A stretch of DNA of 64,000 bases from Streptomyces californicus. GTDB lineage: Bacteria > Actinomycetota > Actinomycetes > Streptomycetales > Streptomycetaceae. Positions within the stretch are counted from its first letter, which is position 1. Each line of letters opens with the position of its first letter. Under the pieces are notes generated by a model. That model did no database searches. It was given only the letters and a program-made list of their open reading frames with translations, and was not told the origin of the DNA. The translations under genes and the position numbers were made by a program. Of this stretch, positions 52,839 to 61,358 are shown piece after piece. Location of the stretch: assembly GCF_000717645.1 (NCBI RefSeq), contig NZ_JNZZ01000014.1, positions 1 through 64,000 of the forward strand, given 5' to 3'.

Positions 52839-53396
52839 TCAGCGCACCGGCGTCAGCTCCGGGTCCTCGCGGAGCTTGCCGAGGGCGCGGGAGACGGCGC
52901 TCTTGACCGTACCGATCGACACGCCCAGCACTTCCGCCGTCTGGGCCTCGCTCAGGTCCTCGTAGTAGCGCAGCACGACCATCGCGCGCTGGCGGTCCGG
53001 GAGCTTGAGCACCGCCCGCCACATCGCGTCGTGCAGCGCCTGCTGCTCGGCCGGGTCGGGTGCCGGGGCGGTCTCCCGCTCGGGCAGCTCCTCACAGGCG
53101 AACTCGTCGACCTTGCGCTTGCGCCACTGCGAGGTGCGGGTGTTCAGCAGCGCCCGCCGGACGTAGCCGTCCAGCGCCCGGTGGTCCTCGATCCGCTCCC
53201 ACGCCACGTACGTCTTGGCGAGCGCGGTCTGCAGCAGGTCTTCCGCGTCGCACGGGTTCGCGGTGAGCGAGCGCGCGGTACGGAGCAGGACCGGGCCCCG
53301 GGCCCGTACGTACGAGGTGAACGACGCGTACGGGGCGTGGGCGGCGGCGGTGGCAGAGGCTGCCCTGGAGGCGCCCGTGCAGACTGGCGTGGTCAT
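52839..53396 (-). CDS. SigE-family ECF sigma factor
   Basis: 185 residues. Region 2 ARGPVLLRTARSLTANPCDAEDLLQTALAKTYVAWERI and region 4 RYYEDLSEAQTAEVLGVSIGTVKSAVSRAL match the actinobacterial SigE subfamily (about 170 residues, no separate anti-sigma gene obvious). ATG at 53396; a GTG three codons earlier is possible. The 240 bp between it and the acyl-CoA synthetase contain repeated GCCGATGGGTCGGGGC (two copies). Its trigger is unknown. Confidence 0.9.
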   Translation of the reverse strand: MTTPVCTGASRAASATAAAHAPYASFTSYVRARGPVLLRTARSLTANPCDAEDLLQTALAKTYVAWERIEDHRALDGYVRRALLNTRTSQWRKRKVDEFACEELPERETAPAPDPAEQQALHDAMWRAVLKLPDRQRAMVVLRYYEDLSEAQTAEVLGVSIGTVKSAVSRALGKLREDPELTPVR

Positions 53397-53479
53397 GTAC
53401 TCCACGCTAGGAGCGGGGGCCGCCGAGGGGATCGCCCCCAGGTCCCGAAGCCCCGTCCGCCTCAGGTTGTAGGGGGCGG

Positions 53480-53700
53480 ACGCCCTCCACCTCCTCCAGG
53501 TGGACGAGGCCGCGCACCGCCGTCAGGGTCGGCCCCCGATACCGTCAGGGTCCGTCCCCGACCGCCAGGGTCCGAACGCCGTCGACCGCCGGGGTCAGAA
53601 CGCCGCCGGTCGCCGGGACCGCGCGCCGCCGACCAGCCCGAGACCACCGGAGGCCTGAACGCCGTCGATCGCCGGCGCCAGAACGCCGCCGGCCCGCCCG
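53480..53700. repeat. Degenerate ~20-bp repeats in intergenic region
   Basis: Related units, ACCGTCAGGGTCCGTCCCCG, ACCGCCAGGGTCCGAACGCC, ACCGCCGGGGTCAGAACGCC and ATCGCCGGCGCCAGAACGCC, recur between 53480 and 53700. No coding sequence is supported from 53406 to 53727. Confidence 0.55.
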
Positions 53701-53727
53701 TGTCCGCCGGGCCCGGACGCCGCGCGC

Positions 53728-54894
53728 TCAGCCGTCCGCGCCGAGCACCAGGCCCGACGTCGGGACGCCCGTACCCGCCGTGACCAGGGTTCTCGCCGCC
53801 CCCGCCACCTGGTTCACCGAGGTCCCCCGGATCTGCCGGACGGCCTCGGCGATGCCGTTCATCCCGTGGAGGTACGCCTCCCCCAACTGCCCCCCGTGCG
53901 TGTTCAGGGGCAGGGCGTCCGCCGCGACGAACGCCCCTCCCTCGCCGGGTCCGCAGAAGCCGAACTCCTCCAACTGCATCAGGACGAACGGCGTGAAGTG
54001 GTCGTACAGGATGCCCACGTCGATATCGGCCGGGGACAGCCCGGAGCTGCGCCAGAGCTGCCGGGCGACCACGGCGGTCTCCGGCAGGCCGGTGAGCCCG
54101 TCCCGGTAGTAGCTCGTCATCTGCTCCTGCGAGCGGCCCGCGCCCTGCGCCGCCGCGACGACGACGGCGGGCGGCCGGGGCAGGTCGCGGGCGCGCTCGA
54201 CGCTGGTGACGACGAGGGCCTGACCCCCGTCCGTCTCCTGGCAGCAGTCCAGCAGCCGCAGCGGGTCCACGATCCAGCGGGACGCGGCGTGGTCGGCGAG
54301 CGTGATCGGCTTGCCGTGGAAGTACGCCGCCGGGTTCCGAGCCGCGTGCCGCCGGTCGAGCACCGCCACGTGCCCGAAGACCTCGGGGCCGAGGCCGTAC
54401 GCGTGCAGGTAGCGCCGGGCCGCCATCGCCACCCAGGAGGCCGGGGTGAGCAGCCCGTACGGGAGGTTCCAGCCCAGCGCCGCGCCTTCGGCGGTGGGCT
54501 CGCGCCGCTGGACGCCGGAGCCGAAGCGGCGGCCGGAGCGTTCGTTGAAGGCCCGGTAGCAGACGACGACGTCCGCGATCCCGGTCGCCACCGCGAGGGC
54601 GGCCTGCTGCACGGTGGCGCAGGCCGCGCCGCCGCCGTAGTGGATACGGGAGAAGAACGACAGCTCGCCGATGCCGGCCGCCTGGGCGACGGTGATCTCG
54701 GGGCTGGTGTCCATGGTGAAGGTGACGAGTCCGTCCACGTCGGCGGGGGTGAGGCCCGCGTCGTCGAGGGCGGCGCGGACGGCCTCGACGGCGAGCTTCA
54801 GCTCGCTGCGGCCGGAGTCCTTGGAGAACTCCGTGGCCCCGATGCCGACGATCGCCGCTCTTCCGCCGAGCGAGTCGGCCCTGCGGACGCTCAT
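53728..54894 (-). CDS. Thiolase-fold lipid-transfer protein, Ltp2-like aldolase
   Basis: 388 residues. It has the thiolase superfamily fold (YGGGAACATVQQAALAVATGIADVVVCYRAFNERS) but the nucleophilic Cys region differs from true thiolases, as in Ltp2. Conserved YDHFTP (Y297) and GEAYLHGMN (Y341) fall where the two proposed catalytic tyrosines of Ltp2 lie. In mycobacteria, Ltp2 with the DUF35 domain of ChsH2 is a retro-aldolase releasing propanoyl-CoA from the steroid side chain. Last of five overlapping genes; ATG overlaps the preceding stop as ATGA. Confidence 0.88.
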   Translation of the reverse strand: MSVRRADSLGGRAAIVGIGATEFSKDSGRSELKLAVEAVRAALDDAGLTPADVDGLVTFTMDTSPEITVAQAAGIGELSFFSRIHYGGGAACATVQQAALAVATGIADVVVCYRAFNERSGRRFGSGVQRREPTAEGAALGWNLPYGLLTPASWVAMAARRYLHAYGLGPEVFGHVAVLDRRHAARNPAAYFHGKPITLADHAASRWIVDPLRLLDCCQETDGGQALVVTSVERARDLPRPPAVVVAAAQGAGRSQEQMTSYYRDGLTGLPETAVVARQLWRSSGLSPADIDVGILYDHFTPFVLMQLEEFGFCGPGEGGAFVAADALPLNTHGGQLGEAYLHGMNGIAEAVRQIRGTSVNQVAGAARTLVTAGTGVPTSGLVLGADG

Positions 54895-55382
54895 GCTCCG
54901 GTCCTTTTGGCGGATGGTTCCGGGAGCGTCACGGCGACCGTGCCGGTGACGTGGCGGCCGATGCCGTTGCCGCCGGTGACCTGGACGACCGCCTCGATCG
55001 CCTCGACCGCGTCGACCACCTCGTCCGATGACGTGTCGGCCGAGGACGCGCCGCCCGAGGACGCGTCGGCCGTCCGCAGCTCGGTGATGCGGCCGGTCAA
55101 CCGCAGCACGTCACCGGGGTAGTTGGGCGCGCCGAGCCGGATCGCGACCTTGCGGAGGACGGCGGTGGGGCCGAAGTGGTCGGTGATGTAGCGGCCGACG
55201 AGACCGTTGGTGGTGAGGATGTTCATGAAGATGTCGGGGGAGCCCTTCTCCCGGGCCGATGCGGCGTCGTGGTGGACGTCCTGGTAGTCGCGCGAGGCGA
55301 TGGCCCCGGCGACGATCAGGGTCCGGGTCACCGGGATCTCCAGGGGCGGCAGTTCGTCGCCCACGCGGTACGGGGGCGTCAC
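54891..55382 (-). CDS. MaoC-like hydratase, ChsH1-like
   Basis: 163 residues from GTG at 55382, overlapping the preceding stop. A hot-dog fold with hydratase motif SRDYQDVHHDAASAREKGSPD: D32 and H37 are five apart, as in the catalytic pair of R-specific hydratases and of ChsH1. A Ser/Asp/Gly-rich insert (ASSGGASSADTSSDE) precedes the last strands. It would hydrate the enoyl-CoA made by the dehydrogenases, together with the ChsH2-like partner. Confidence 0.86.
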   Translation of the reverse strand: MTPPYRVGDELPPLEIPVTRTLIVAGAIASRDYQDVHHDAASAREKGSPDIFMNILTTNGLVGRYITDHFGPTAVLRKVAIRLGAPNYPGDVLRLTGRITELRTADASSGGASSADTSSDEVVDAVEAIEAVVQVTGGNGIGRHVTGTVAVTLPEPSAKRTGA

Positions 55383-56422
55383 GACGTCTCCCCCGGTCGG
55401 CTGTCGGCCAGCAACCGTCCCAGTTCCTCCAGGACTTCGCCGCCGCAGCCGAGGTACGCGTCGAGTTGGCGGCCCCAGAGGAAGTGCCGGTGGACGGGAT
55501 GGTCGAGGTCGGCCCCGGTGCCGCCGTGCAGGTGCTGCCCCGCGTGGACGACCCGCTTGCCCGCCTCCGAGGCCCACCAGGCGGCGGTGAGCGCCTGTGC
55601 CTCGTACGCCCTCCGCTCGTCGTACCGCCAGGCCGCCTCGTACGCGGTGATCCGGATCGCCTCGGTGTCCATGTGGGCGTCGGCGGCGCGGAGCTGGACG
55701 CCCTGGTGGGTGGAGAGGGGCCGCCCGAACTGTTCGCGGGTGACGGTGTGGTGGACGGCCCGCGCGAGGGAGCCCGCGCACACCCCGGCCTGGAGTCCGG
55801 CGAAGGCGGTACGGGTGAGGGCGAGGACCGACGCGTACGTTTCCGGCCCGTTCCCCAGGCGCTCCCCGCGTACGCCATCGAGAACCAGCCGTCCCGCCGA
55901 CCAGGGCGCGGTCGTCTCCACCGGTTCGACGGTGACGCCCGGCGCGCCCGTGTCCACGAACCACAGGGCCCGTCCGGCGTCCGCCACCAGCACCAGGGTG
56001 GCGTCGCGCAGCCAGGGCACCCAGGGCACGGCCCCGTACAGCGCCCCGTCCGTCAGGTGTACGCCGCCCCGGTCCGGGAACGCGCCCGTCGCCACCGCCG
56101 TACCGTCGCGCAGCCCCGGCGACAGGCGCTCGCGCTGCTCGGCCGTACCGTGCGCGGCGACCGCGAGCAGCCCGTACGCGCAGGTCGCCGCGAACGGGAC
56201 CTGGGCGGTCGTCCGGCCCTGCTCCTCCAGGAGGAGGACGAGGCCGAGCAGTCCGACGTCCTCGACGGCGGCGGGCAGACCCGCCGCACACAGCTCCTTC
56301 CACAGTGCGGCGTCCGTCCCCGTCCCGGCGGCCGTCAACCGCTCGTGCGTGGACAGATCGCCGAAGATCCGCGCGGCCAGTCCCTGTGCGGCCGCCTGTT
56401 CCTCGCTCGGGGTGAAGTCCAT
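55379..56422 (-). CDS. Acyl-CoA dehydrogenase (ChsE1-like subunit)
   Basis: 347 residues from ATG at 56422, one base after the stop of the previous gene. Short and divergent for the family: MDFTPSEEQAAAQGLAARIFGD, then a degenerate FAD-contacting middle region, and a normal helical C-terminus (ALTRTAFAGLQAGVCAGSLARAVHHTVTREQFGRPLSTHQGVQ...). Such shortened partners combine with a full-length dehydrogenase into alpha2-beta2 enzymes acting on bulky side-chain CoA esters. The partner would be the gene at 57611-58816. Confidence 0.86.
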   Translation of the reverse strand: MDFTPSEEQAAAQGLAARIFGDLSTHERLTAAGTGTDAALWKELCAAGLPAAVEDVGLLGLVLLLEEQGRTTAQVPFAATCAYGLLAVAAHGTAEQRERLSPGLRDGTAVATGAFPDRGGVHLTDGALYGAVPWVPWLRDATLVLVADAGRALWFVDTGAPGVTVEPVETTAPWSAGRLVLDGVRGERLGNGPETYASVLALTRTAFAGLQAGVCAGSLARAVHHTVTREQFGRPLSTHQGVQLRAADAHMDTEAIRITAYEAAWRYDERRAYEAQALTAAWWASEAGKRVVHAGQHLHGGTGADLDHPVHRHFLWGRQLDAYLGCGGEVLEELGRLLADSRPGETS

Positions 56423-56423
56423 C

Positions 56424-57614
56424 TCAACCGCTTTCGCTCGCCCGGAAGACCGGCAGTTCGAGTTCGGGATCCGCCACGAGGAACTCCAGGTGCACGGGCA
56501 TGCCGACGCGGACCCGGTCGTACGGCACACCGATCACGTTGCTGACGATCCGGACGCCCTCGGCCAGCTCGACCAGCGCGACGGCGTACGGTCCGCCGTC
56601 GCCGTCCGGCGCGAAGGCGGGGAACGGCGGGTGGTGCATGACGACATGGCTGAAGACCGTGCCCTCGCCGCTCGCCTCCACGGTGTCCCACTCCGCGCCG
56701 CCGCAGGTGTTGCAGCCGGGCAGCCAGGGAAAGCGGAGGCTCGCGCAGTCGGTGCAGCGCTGGATGAGGAGCCGGTGTTCGGCGACCCCGGCCCAGAAGC
56801 CGGCGTTGTCGCGATTGACCACGGGCCGGGGGCGGGCGGGCGCTTTCCGCTCCGCGTCCTCATTCCGTCGCGCGGGGCGGTACTTGAGGATGCGGAAGCG
56901 GTGCGTCCCGGCGAGTTCGCCCTCGGCGTGCACGTCCGTGCGGGTGGTGACGAAGTACCCGGTGCCGAGAGCGGTCGTCTTGCGCGGGGAGACGGACTCG
57001 ATGACGGTGTCGAAGGTGATCCGGTCGCCGGGGCGCAGCGGCCGAAGGTACTCCTGCTCGCAGTCGGTCGCGACGACGGAGGTGCAGCCGGCGCCGTCGA
57101 GCAGCGCGAACATCTCGTCGTACGCGGCGGAGCGGCCGGTGCCGGCCGGGTGGCCGCTCAGCCCGCCCATCGTCCACGCCTGGAGCATGGTGGGCGGGGC
57201 GGTGGCGGCGGGCCCCCGGTAGGCGGGCGAGGTGTCGCCCATCGCCTCGCACCAGTGGCGGATCATCGGAAGGTTGACCGGGTCCCTGCCGCTGCCTCCG
57301 GTGGCGGCGGCGCGGCCTTCGTAGGCGCGGAGAAGGGCGTGCAGCCGGTCCGCTTCGGGGGCGGGCTCGGTGGGGGGTGCCGGGGCGGGCTCGGTAGGGG
57401 GCTCGGTGGCCGGCTCCCGAGCTGACTCGGTGGCGGCCTCCGGGGCCGGCGGCGCCGACCGGACCGGCTCCGGGGCGGGCGACGCCGGCCGGGCGGCCCC
57501 CGAGACCGATGGCGCCGGCCGGGCGGCCTCCGGGGCAGCAGGTGACAGCCGGTCCGGATCCGGACGGGACTCGGCACGCCGGGGCTCTCTCCGGGCCGGC
57601 TCCGGGGCGCTCAT
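56424..57614 (-). CDS. MaoC-DUF35 fusion protein, ChsH2-like
   Basis: 396 residues. About 90 N-terminal residues are Pro/Ala/Glu-rich and probably disordered. Residues 95-250 form a MaoC-type dehydratase domain (MIRHWCEAMGDTSPAYRG...YLRPLRPGDRITFDTVIES). Residues 265-390 are a DUF35 OB-fold with a zinc ribbon, CTDC and CNTC (12 residues apart), then ASGEGTVFSHVVMHHPP. The same two-domain composition is found in ChsH2, which binds ChsH1 for hydration and Ltp2 for retro-aldol cleavage. Start overlaps the previous stop (ATGA). Confidence 0.9.
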   Translation of the reverse strand: MSAPEPARREPRRAESRPDPDRLSPAAPEAARPAPSVSGAARPASPAPEPVRSAPPAPEAATESAREPATEPPTEPAPAPPTEPAPEADRLHALLRAYEGRAAATGGSGRDPVNLPMIRHWCEAMGDTSPAYRGPAATAPPTMLQAWTMGGLSGHPAGTGRSAAYDEMFALLDGAGCTSVVATDCEQEYLRPLRPGDRITFDTVIESVSPRKTTALGTGYFVTTRTDVHAEGELAGTHRFRILKYRPARRNEDAERKAPARPRPVVNRDNAGFWAGVAEHRLLIQRCTDCASLRFPWLPGCNTCGGAEWDTVEASGEGTVFSHVVMHHPPFPAFAPDGDGGPYAVALVELAEGVRIVSNVIGVPYDRVRVGMPVHLEFLVADPELELPVFRASESG

Positions 57615-58816
57615 CGCGTACCCCGGACCATGCCGAGCCGCGCGGTCGCGACGATCTCGCGCTGCACCTCGCTGACGCCGCCGCCGAAGGTGTTGATCTG
57701 CGCCGCGCGGTTCATCCGCTCCAACTCGCCACCGGTCCCGAAGCAGCCGGGCGACCCGCCCCGGAGCAGGGCCGCGTCCCCGACGGCCTCCTGGCACATC
57801 CGGTACACCTCGACCGCGCTCTCGGTGCTCGCGAACTTCACGCCGCTCGCCTCGCCGGGGGCCGGTGCGCCCGCACCGACCGCGCCGACCAGCCGCCAGT
57901 TCAGCAGGCGGGTCGCCGCGAGCCGGGCGTACGCCTCCGCGAGCCGGGCGCGTACCCACGGCTCGTCGATCCGGCGGCGTCCGGTGGCGGGATCGGGCGT
58001 ACGGGCGTGGGCGAGGGCCTCCTCGTAGAAGTCCTCGGCCTGCATGCCGATCGCGGCGAGGGCGACGCGTTCGTGGTTGAGCTGGCTGGTGATGAGCTTC
58101 CAGCCGCCGTTCTCCGCGCCCACGAGGTTCGCGGCCGGGACGCGTACGCCGTCGTAGTAGGTGGCGGCCGTGGTGATGCCGCCCACGGTCCGGATCGGCG
58201 TCCAGGAGAAGCCGGGGGCGTCCGTGGGCACCAGGATGATCGATATGCCGCGGTGCTTGGGGGCGTCGGCGTCCGTGCGGCAGGCGAGCCAGATCCAGTC
58301 GGCCTGCTGGGCGTTGCTGGTGAAGATCTTCTGGCCGTCGATGACCCAGTGGTCGCCGTCCCGTACGGCGCGGGTCCGCAGCGACGCCAGGTCCGTCCCG
58401 GCCTCGGGCTCGCTGTAGCCGATCGCGAAGACGAGGTCGCCGCTGAGGATGCGGGGCAGGAAGTACGTCTTCTGCTCCTCGGTCCCGTACGCCATCAGGG
58501 TCGGGCCGACCGTGTTCAGGGTGACCATGGAGACGGGGGCGCCCGCCCGGTACGCCTCGTCGAAGAAGACGAACTGCTCGTCTGGCCCGCGGCCTTGGCC
58601 GCCGTACTCCTGCGGCCACCCGAGCCCGAGCAGGCCGTCGCCGCCGATCCGGCGGAGGAGCCGTCGCTGATCGGCCGCCGGTCCCCGCGCGACCGCGCTC
58701 TTCCCGTCCTGGGGCCGGCCGTCACCTCCCCCCGACCCCTCGCTCATCAACGCACGGAAGTAGGAACGGAGTTCAGCCCTGAGCCGCTGCTGGCGTTCCG
58801 TCGGGGCGAGATGCAC
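57611..58816 (-). CDS. Acyl-CoA dehydrogenase (ChsE2-like subunit)
   Basis: 401 residues from GTG at 58816 (GGAGGC upstream). A full-length flavoprotein: the FAIGYSEPEAGTDLASLRTRA middle strands that contact FAD, GGITTAATYYDGVRVPAANLVGAENGGWK, and the C-terminal helices with FGTGGELERMNRAAQINTFGGGVSEVQREIVA. Members of this clade oxidise short side-chain CoA thioesters of sterol-like molecules. First gene of the five-gene operon, with a CTGAC-N5-GTCAG palindrome about 90 bases upstream. Confidence 0.9.
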   Translation of the reverse strand: MHLAPTERQQRLRAELRSYFRALMSEGSGGGDGRPQDGKSAVARGPAADQRRLLRRIGGDGLLGLGWPQEYGGQGRGPDEQFVFFDEAYRAGAPVSMVTLNTVGPTLMAYGTEEQKTYFLPRILSGDLVFAIGYSEPEAGTDLASLRTRAVRDGDHWVIDGQKIFTSNAQQADWIWLACRTDADAPKHRGISIILVPTDAPGFSWTPIRTVGGITTAATYYDGVRVPAANLVGAENGGWKLITSQLNHERVALAAIGMQAEDFYEEALAHARTPDPATGRRRIDEPWVRARLAEAYARLAATRLLNWRLVGAVGAGAPAPGEASGVKFASTESAVEVYRMCQEAVGDAALLRGGSPGCFGTGGELERMNRAAQINTFGGGVSEVQREIVATARLGMVRGTR

Positions 58817-58904
58817 GAAAGATGCCTCCAGAGCTGCGGACGGGACACGTCGGCGCGCTCCCCGCCGACGTCCCGGCGATCGACAGCCCCGCGCACGAAC
58901 GTTC

Positions 58905-58919
58905 CTGACTGTCCGTCAG
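58905..58919. promoter_or_regulatory. Palindrome CTGACTGTCCGTCAG upstream of igr-like operon
   Basis: 5-bp perfect arms around TGTCC, 89-103 bases before the first start codon. The motif resembles sites of TetR-type acyl-CoA-responsive repressors. No such regulator is adjacent, so control would be in trans. From 58920 to 59353 I see nothing else. Confidence 0.55.
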
Positions 58920-59353
58920 ATAGCGGCGACTGTCAAGGCGCCGACAGCCCACGCGAAAGCTCCGGAGAGCCGCCGCGCGGGCTGCCGTTCGACGGATCGG
59001 GACCCACCCCCCGGAAGGCCCGACACCGCCCCCGGGGAGACCGGCCGGACGAGGCGACTCACCGGCGGCGGCTCACCGGAGAACCTCGCGGACCAGAGTT
59101 GCCCAGGGCGCACCGGGCGAACTCCTCCCCCGCCCCCGGTTCCCCCTCACGTATGACGAAGGGCGGATAAACCTCCCGCGCCGCACAAAAGCCCAGCCCA
59201 GGGCCGAGCACACAGGAACCGTTGGCGCGCCGGGGAAGAAGCGTTCCAGCACCGCCCCACCCCGGACGTTTCCACGCCCCTTCCCCGCCGCCGCGCCTTC
59301 CGCACCACCCCACCCCTCTTCCCATCTTCGAACGCGTGTACGAAAATGGTTCC

Positions 59354-60256
59354 ATGGCCCCCACCGACCGGCAGACCCCCACCCTGGCCCTCGCCCACGC
59401 CCTCGCCGCCGCCGGGCGCGGCCTCCCCGTCTTCCCCCTGTCCGCCACCAAGCTCCCCGCCCTGCGCTCCCCGCACCGGGGCGAGCGGACCGCGACGCAC
59501 TGCCGGGGCGAGTGCGGGCTGCCGGGGCACGGGGTGCACGACGCCACCACGGACCCCGCGGCCGTACGGGCCCTCTTCGCCGCCGCGCCCCGGGCCTCCG
59601 GCTACGGCATCGCCTGCGGACGCGCCCCGCACCGCCTCATCGGCATCGACCTGGACGTCGACCCCGCGTACGGCAGCGACGCGGCCGGCTCGCTGCGGCA
59701 ACTGGCCCTCCAGCACCTGTTCACCATCCCGCCGACGGTCACCGTCCTCACCCCGAGCGGCGGCCGCCACCTCTGGCTGACCGGCCCCGCCGACGCCACG
59801 GTCCCCAACTCCGCGGGCCGTCTCGCCCCCGGCATCGACATCCGCGGCTACGGCGGCTACCTGGTCGGCCCCGGCTCGGTCACCGCCCACGGCCGCTACC
59901 GCCTGGCCCCCGGCACCGCCCACCTCGCCCCGGCACCCTGCCCCCGCGCCCTGCTCCGCCTCCTCACCCAGCCCCGCCGCCCGCCCACCGCCACCCGAAG
60001 CACGGGACCCGCCCCGGACCGCCGGGGCGAGGGCCTGATCCAGTTCGTGCTGGCCGCGCACGAGGGCCAGCGCAACACCCGCCTGTTCTGGGCGGCCTGC
60101 CGCGCCTACGAGCACGGCTTCGGCAACGCCCTGGCCGACGCCCTCACCGCCGCCGCCGTGCGCACCGGCCTCCCGGAACACGAGGCCCGCGCCACGATCG
60201 CCTCGGCGGCCCGCCTGACCACGGGCCGGAACGGCGAGACGAACGACGCGGCCTGA
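59354..60256 (+). CDS. Bifunctional primase-polymerase (Prim-Pol) domain protein
   Basis: 300 residues from ATG at 59354. An AEP-superfamily prim-pol domain: the N-terminal ALAAAGRGLPVFPLSATKLPAL, the catalytic-type GIDLDVD (DxD) around 98-104, TPSGGRHLW with the conserved His, and IDIRGYGGYLVGPGSV. The short C-terminal helical region (VLAAHEGQRNTRLFWAACRAYEHG) is typical of element-borne versions, but no helicase is attached. Prim-Pol genes in Streptomyces are often remnants of integrated plasmids. Isolated gene. Confidence 0.9.
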   Translation: MAPTDRQTPTLALAHALAAAGRGLPVFPLSATKLPALRSPHRGERTATHCRGECGLPGHGVHDATTDPAAVRALFAAAPRASGYGIACGRAPHRLIGIDLDVDPAYGSDAAGSLRQLALQHLFTIPPTVTVLTPSGGRHLWLTGPADATVPNSAGRLAPGIDIRGYGGYLVGPGSVTAHGRYRLAPGTAHLAPAPCPRALLRLLTQPRRPPTATRSTGPAPDRRGEGLIQFVLAAHEGQRNTRLFWAACRAYEHGFGNALADALTAAAVRTGLPEHEARATIASAARLTTGRNGETNDAA

Positions 60257-60270
60257 CAGCACACGAGCAC

Positions 60271-60291
60271 GGCGGGGCGGACGGCCCCGCC
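60271..60291 (+). terminator. Hairpin GGCGGGGC / GCCCCGCC
   Basis: 8-bp stem, 60271-60278 with 60284-60291, fifteen bases after the Prim-Pol stop. Confidence 0.55.
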
Positions 60292-60301
60292 CCGTGACCA
60301 C

Positions 60302-60343
60302 GGCACGCGGCACGCGGCACGCGGCACGCGGCACGCGGCACGC
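60302..60343. repeat. Tandem heptamer (GGCACGC)x6
   Basis: Six perfect copies from 60302 to 60343, followed by GGCAACA. Third heptamer array of the window. Confidence 0.9.
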
Positions 60344-60500
60344 GGCAACACGGGCGCACCCGGAAGCCGAACCGCACATTCGCCAAAGTCCTCTATCCCG
60401 CCCTACGGGGAACGGAAGCCCGACCCAACCACCGAAACGACCTGCGCGCCCCTCCCCGCGCATGCCACACTCCCGCTCATGACTCACCACCGAAAGGGCC

Positions 60501-60917
60501 GTGCCGCGTAGGCGCCCCTGCGCCCTCCGGGCCGACCTCAGGCGCTTCGCCGCGCCCCACCGCTACTCGACGATCGGCCGGCTCTCCGGCCCCGCCCAGG
60601 CCCAGATCATCCGCCTGGAACGAACCCGGCTCCGCCCCGGCGTCATCGAACAGGCCCTCGTGCGCTGGGCCTCCATCGCACGCGCCCCGAAGGACCGGCT
60701 CCCCTCGCCGTTCACCGACCGGTGCGGAGTCCCGGAATGCTGCCCCGAACCGGCGGAGGACCGGGACCTCCTGGAACTGGCGATCCACGCACTGCCCAGG
60801 AAGAGCGCACGCGAGCTCCGCGCCCTCGTACACCCGCTGGACCTGAGGATCCTCCAACGCCCCGACGCCATGCCGTTCGGCCCCGCCCCCCACCGCTGGT
60901 GGCACACGGCCTTCTGA
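60501..60917 (+). CDS. Hypothetical protein (138 aa)
   Basis: GTG at 60501 with AAAGGG upstream. Basic (MPRRRPCALRADLRRFAAPHRY), with helical segments and RCGVPECCPEP in the middle, whose Cys could bind metal. It has no domain I recognise. Base composition fits a real gene (high third-position GC). Probably a Streptomyces-specific protein. Confidence 0.6.
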   Translation: MPRRRPCALRADLRRFAAPHRYSTIGRLSGPAQAQIIRLERTRLRPGVIEQALVRWASIARAPKDRLPSPFTDRCGVPECCPEPAEDRDLLELAIHALPRKSARELRALVHPLDLRILQRPDAMPFGPAPHRWWHTAF

Positions 60918-60955
60918 CCACCGCCGACACGGCAGAGAGGGCATCCGATCAACGT

Positions 60956-61290
60956 TCACGCCGGTGTGACGGGCATGTCCGCTTCGATTCGCCAGGTCGG
61001 TGCGGATTCTCCCGTCAGCTCGCGGTTCATTCTGCTGGCCATGGCGCAGTGGATCATCGTCCGGGATCTCCGCGACAGGGCTGCGTAGTCCCGTGCCGGA
61101 CGGCGGTACCGCATCAGCCGGCCAAGGGCCCGCTCGAACACTCACCTCTCCGGAAGCGGCTCGAATCGCCTCGTCCGCGGTCGCTGCACGACTTCCACAT
61201 CGACGCCCGGTCGGACGCCATGGTTGGTGAAGGCAGCCTCGATCAGAGCCCAGCGGGCATCGGAGACATCACTGCGGTATGGGCGACGAA
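60956..61290 (-). pseudogene. IS5-type transposase remnant
   Basis: The right part (about 61142-61290) encodes RRPYRSDVSDARWALIEAAF, the N-terminus of IS5-family transposases. The left part (60956-61141) in another frame encodes the C-terminus: RALGRLMRYRRPARDYAALSRRSRTMIHCAMASRMNRELTGES. The central DDE catalytic core is missing, so it is an internally deleted fossil. No clean terminal inverted repeats were seen. Confidence 0.82.
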
Positions 61291-61358
61291 CGTTCACACC
61301 TCGTCCGACGACCGCCCACCCCGGCAGCCACGAAATCACCCCAAACCAACGACGTAGA

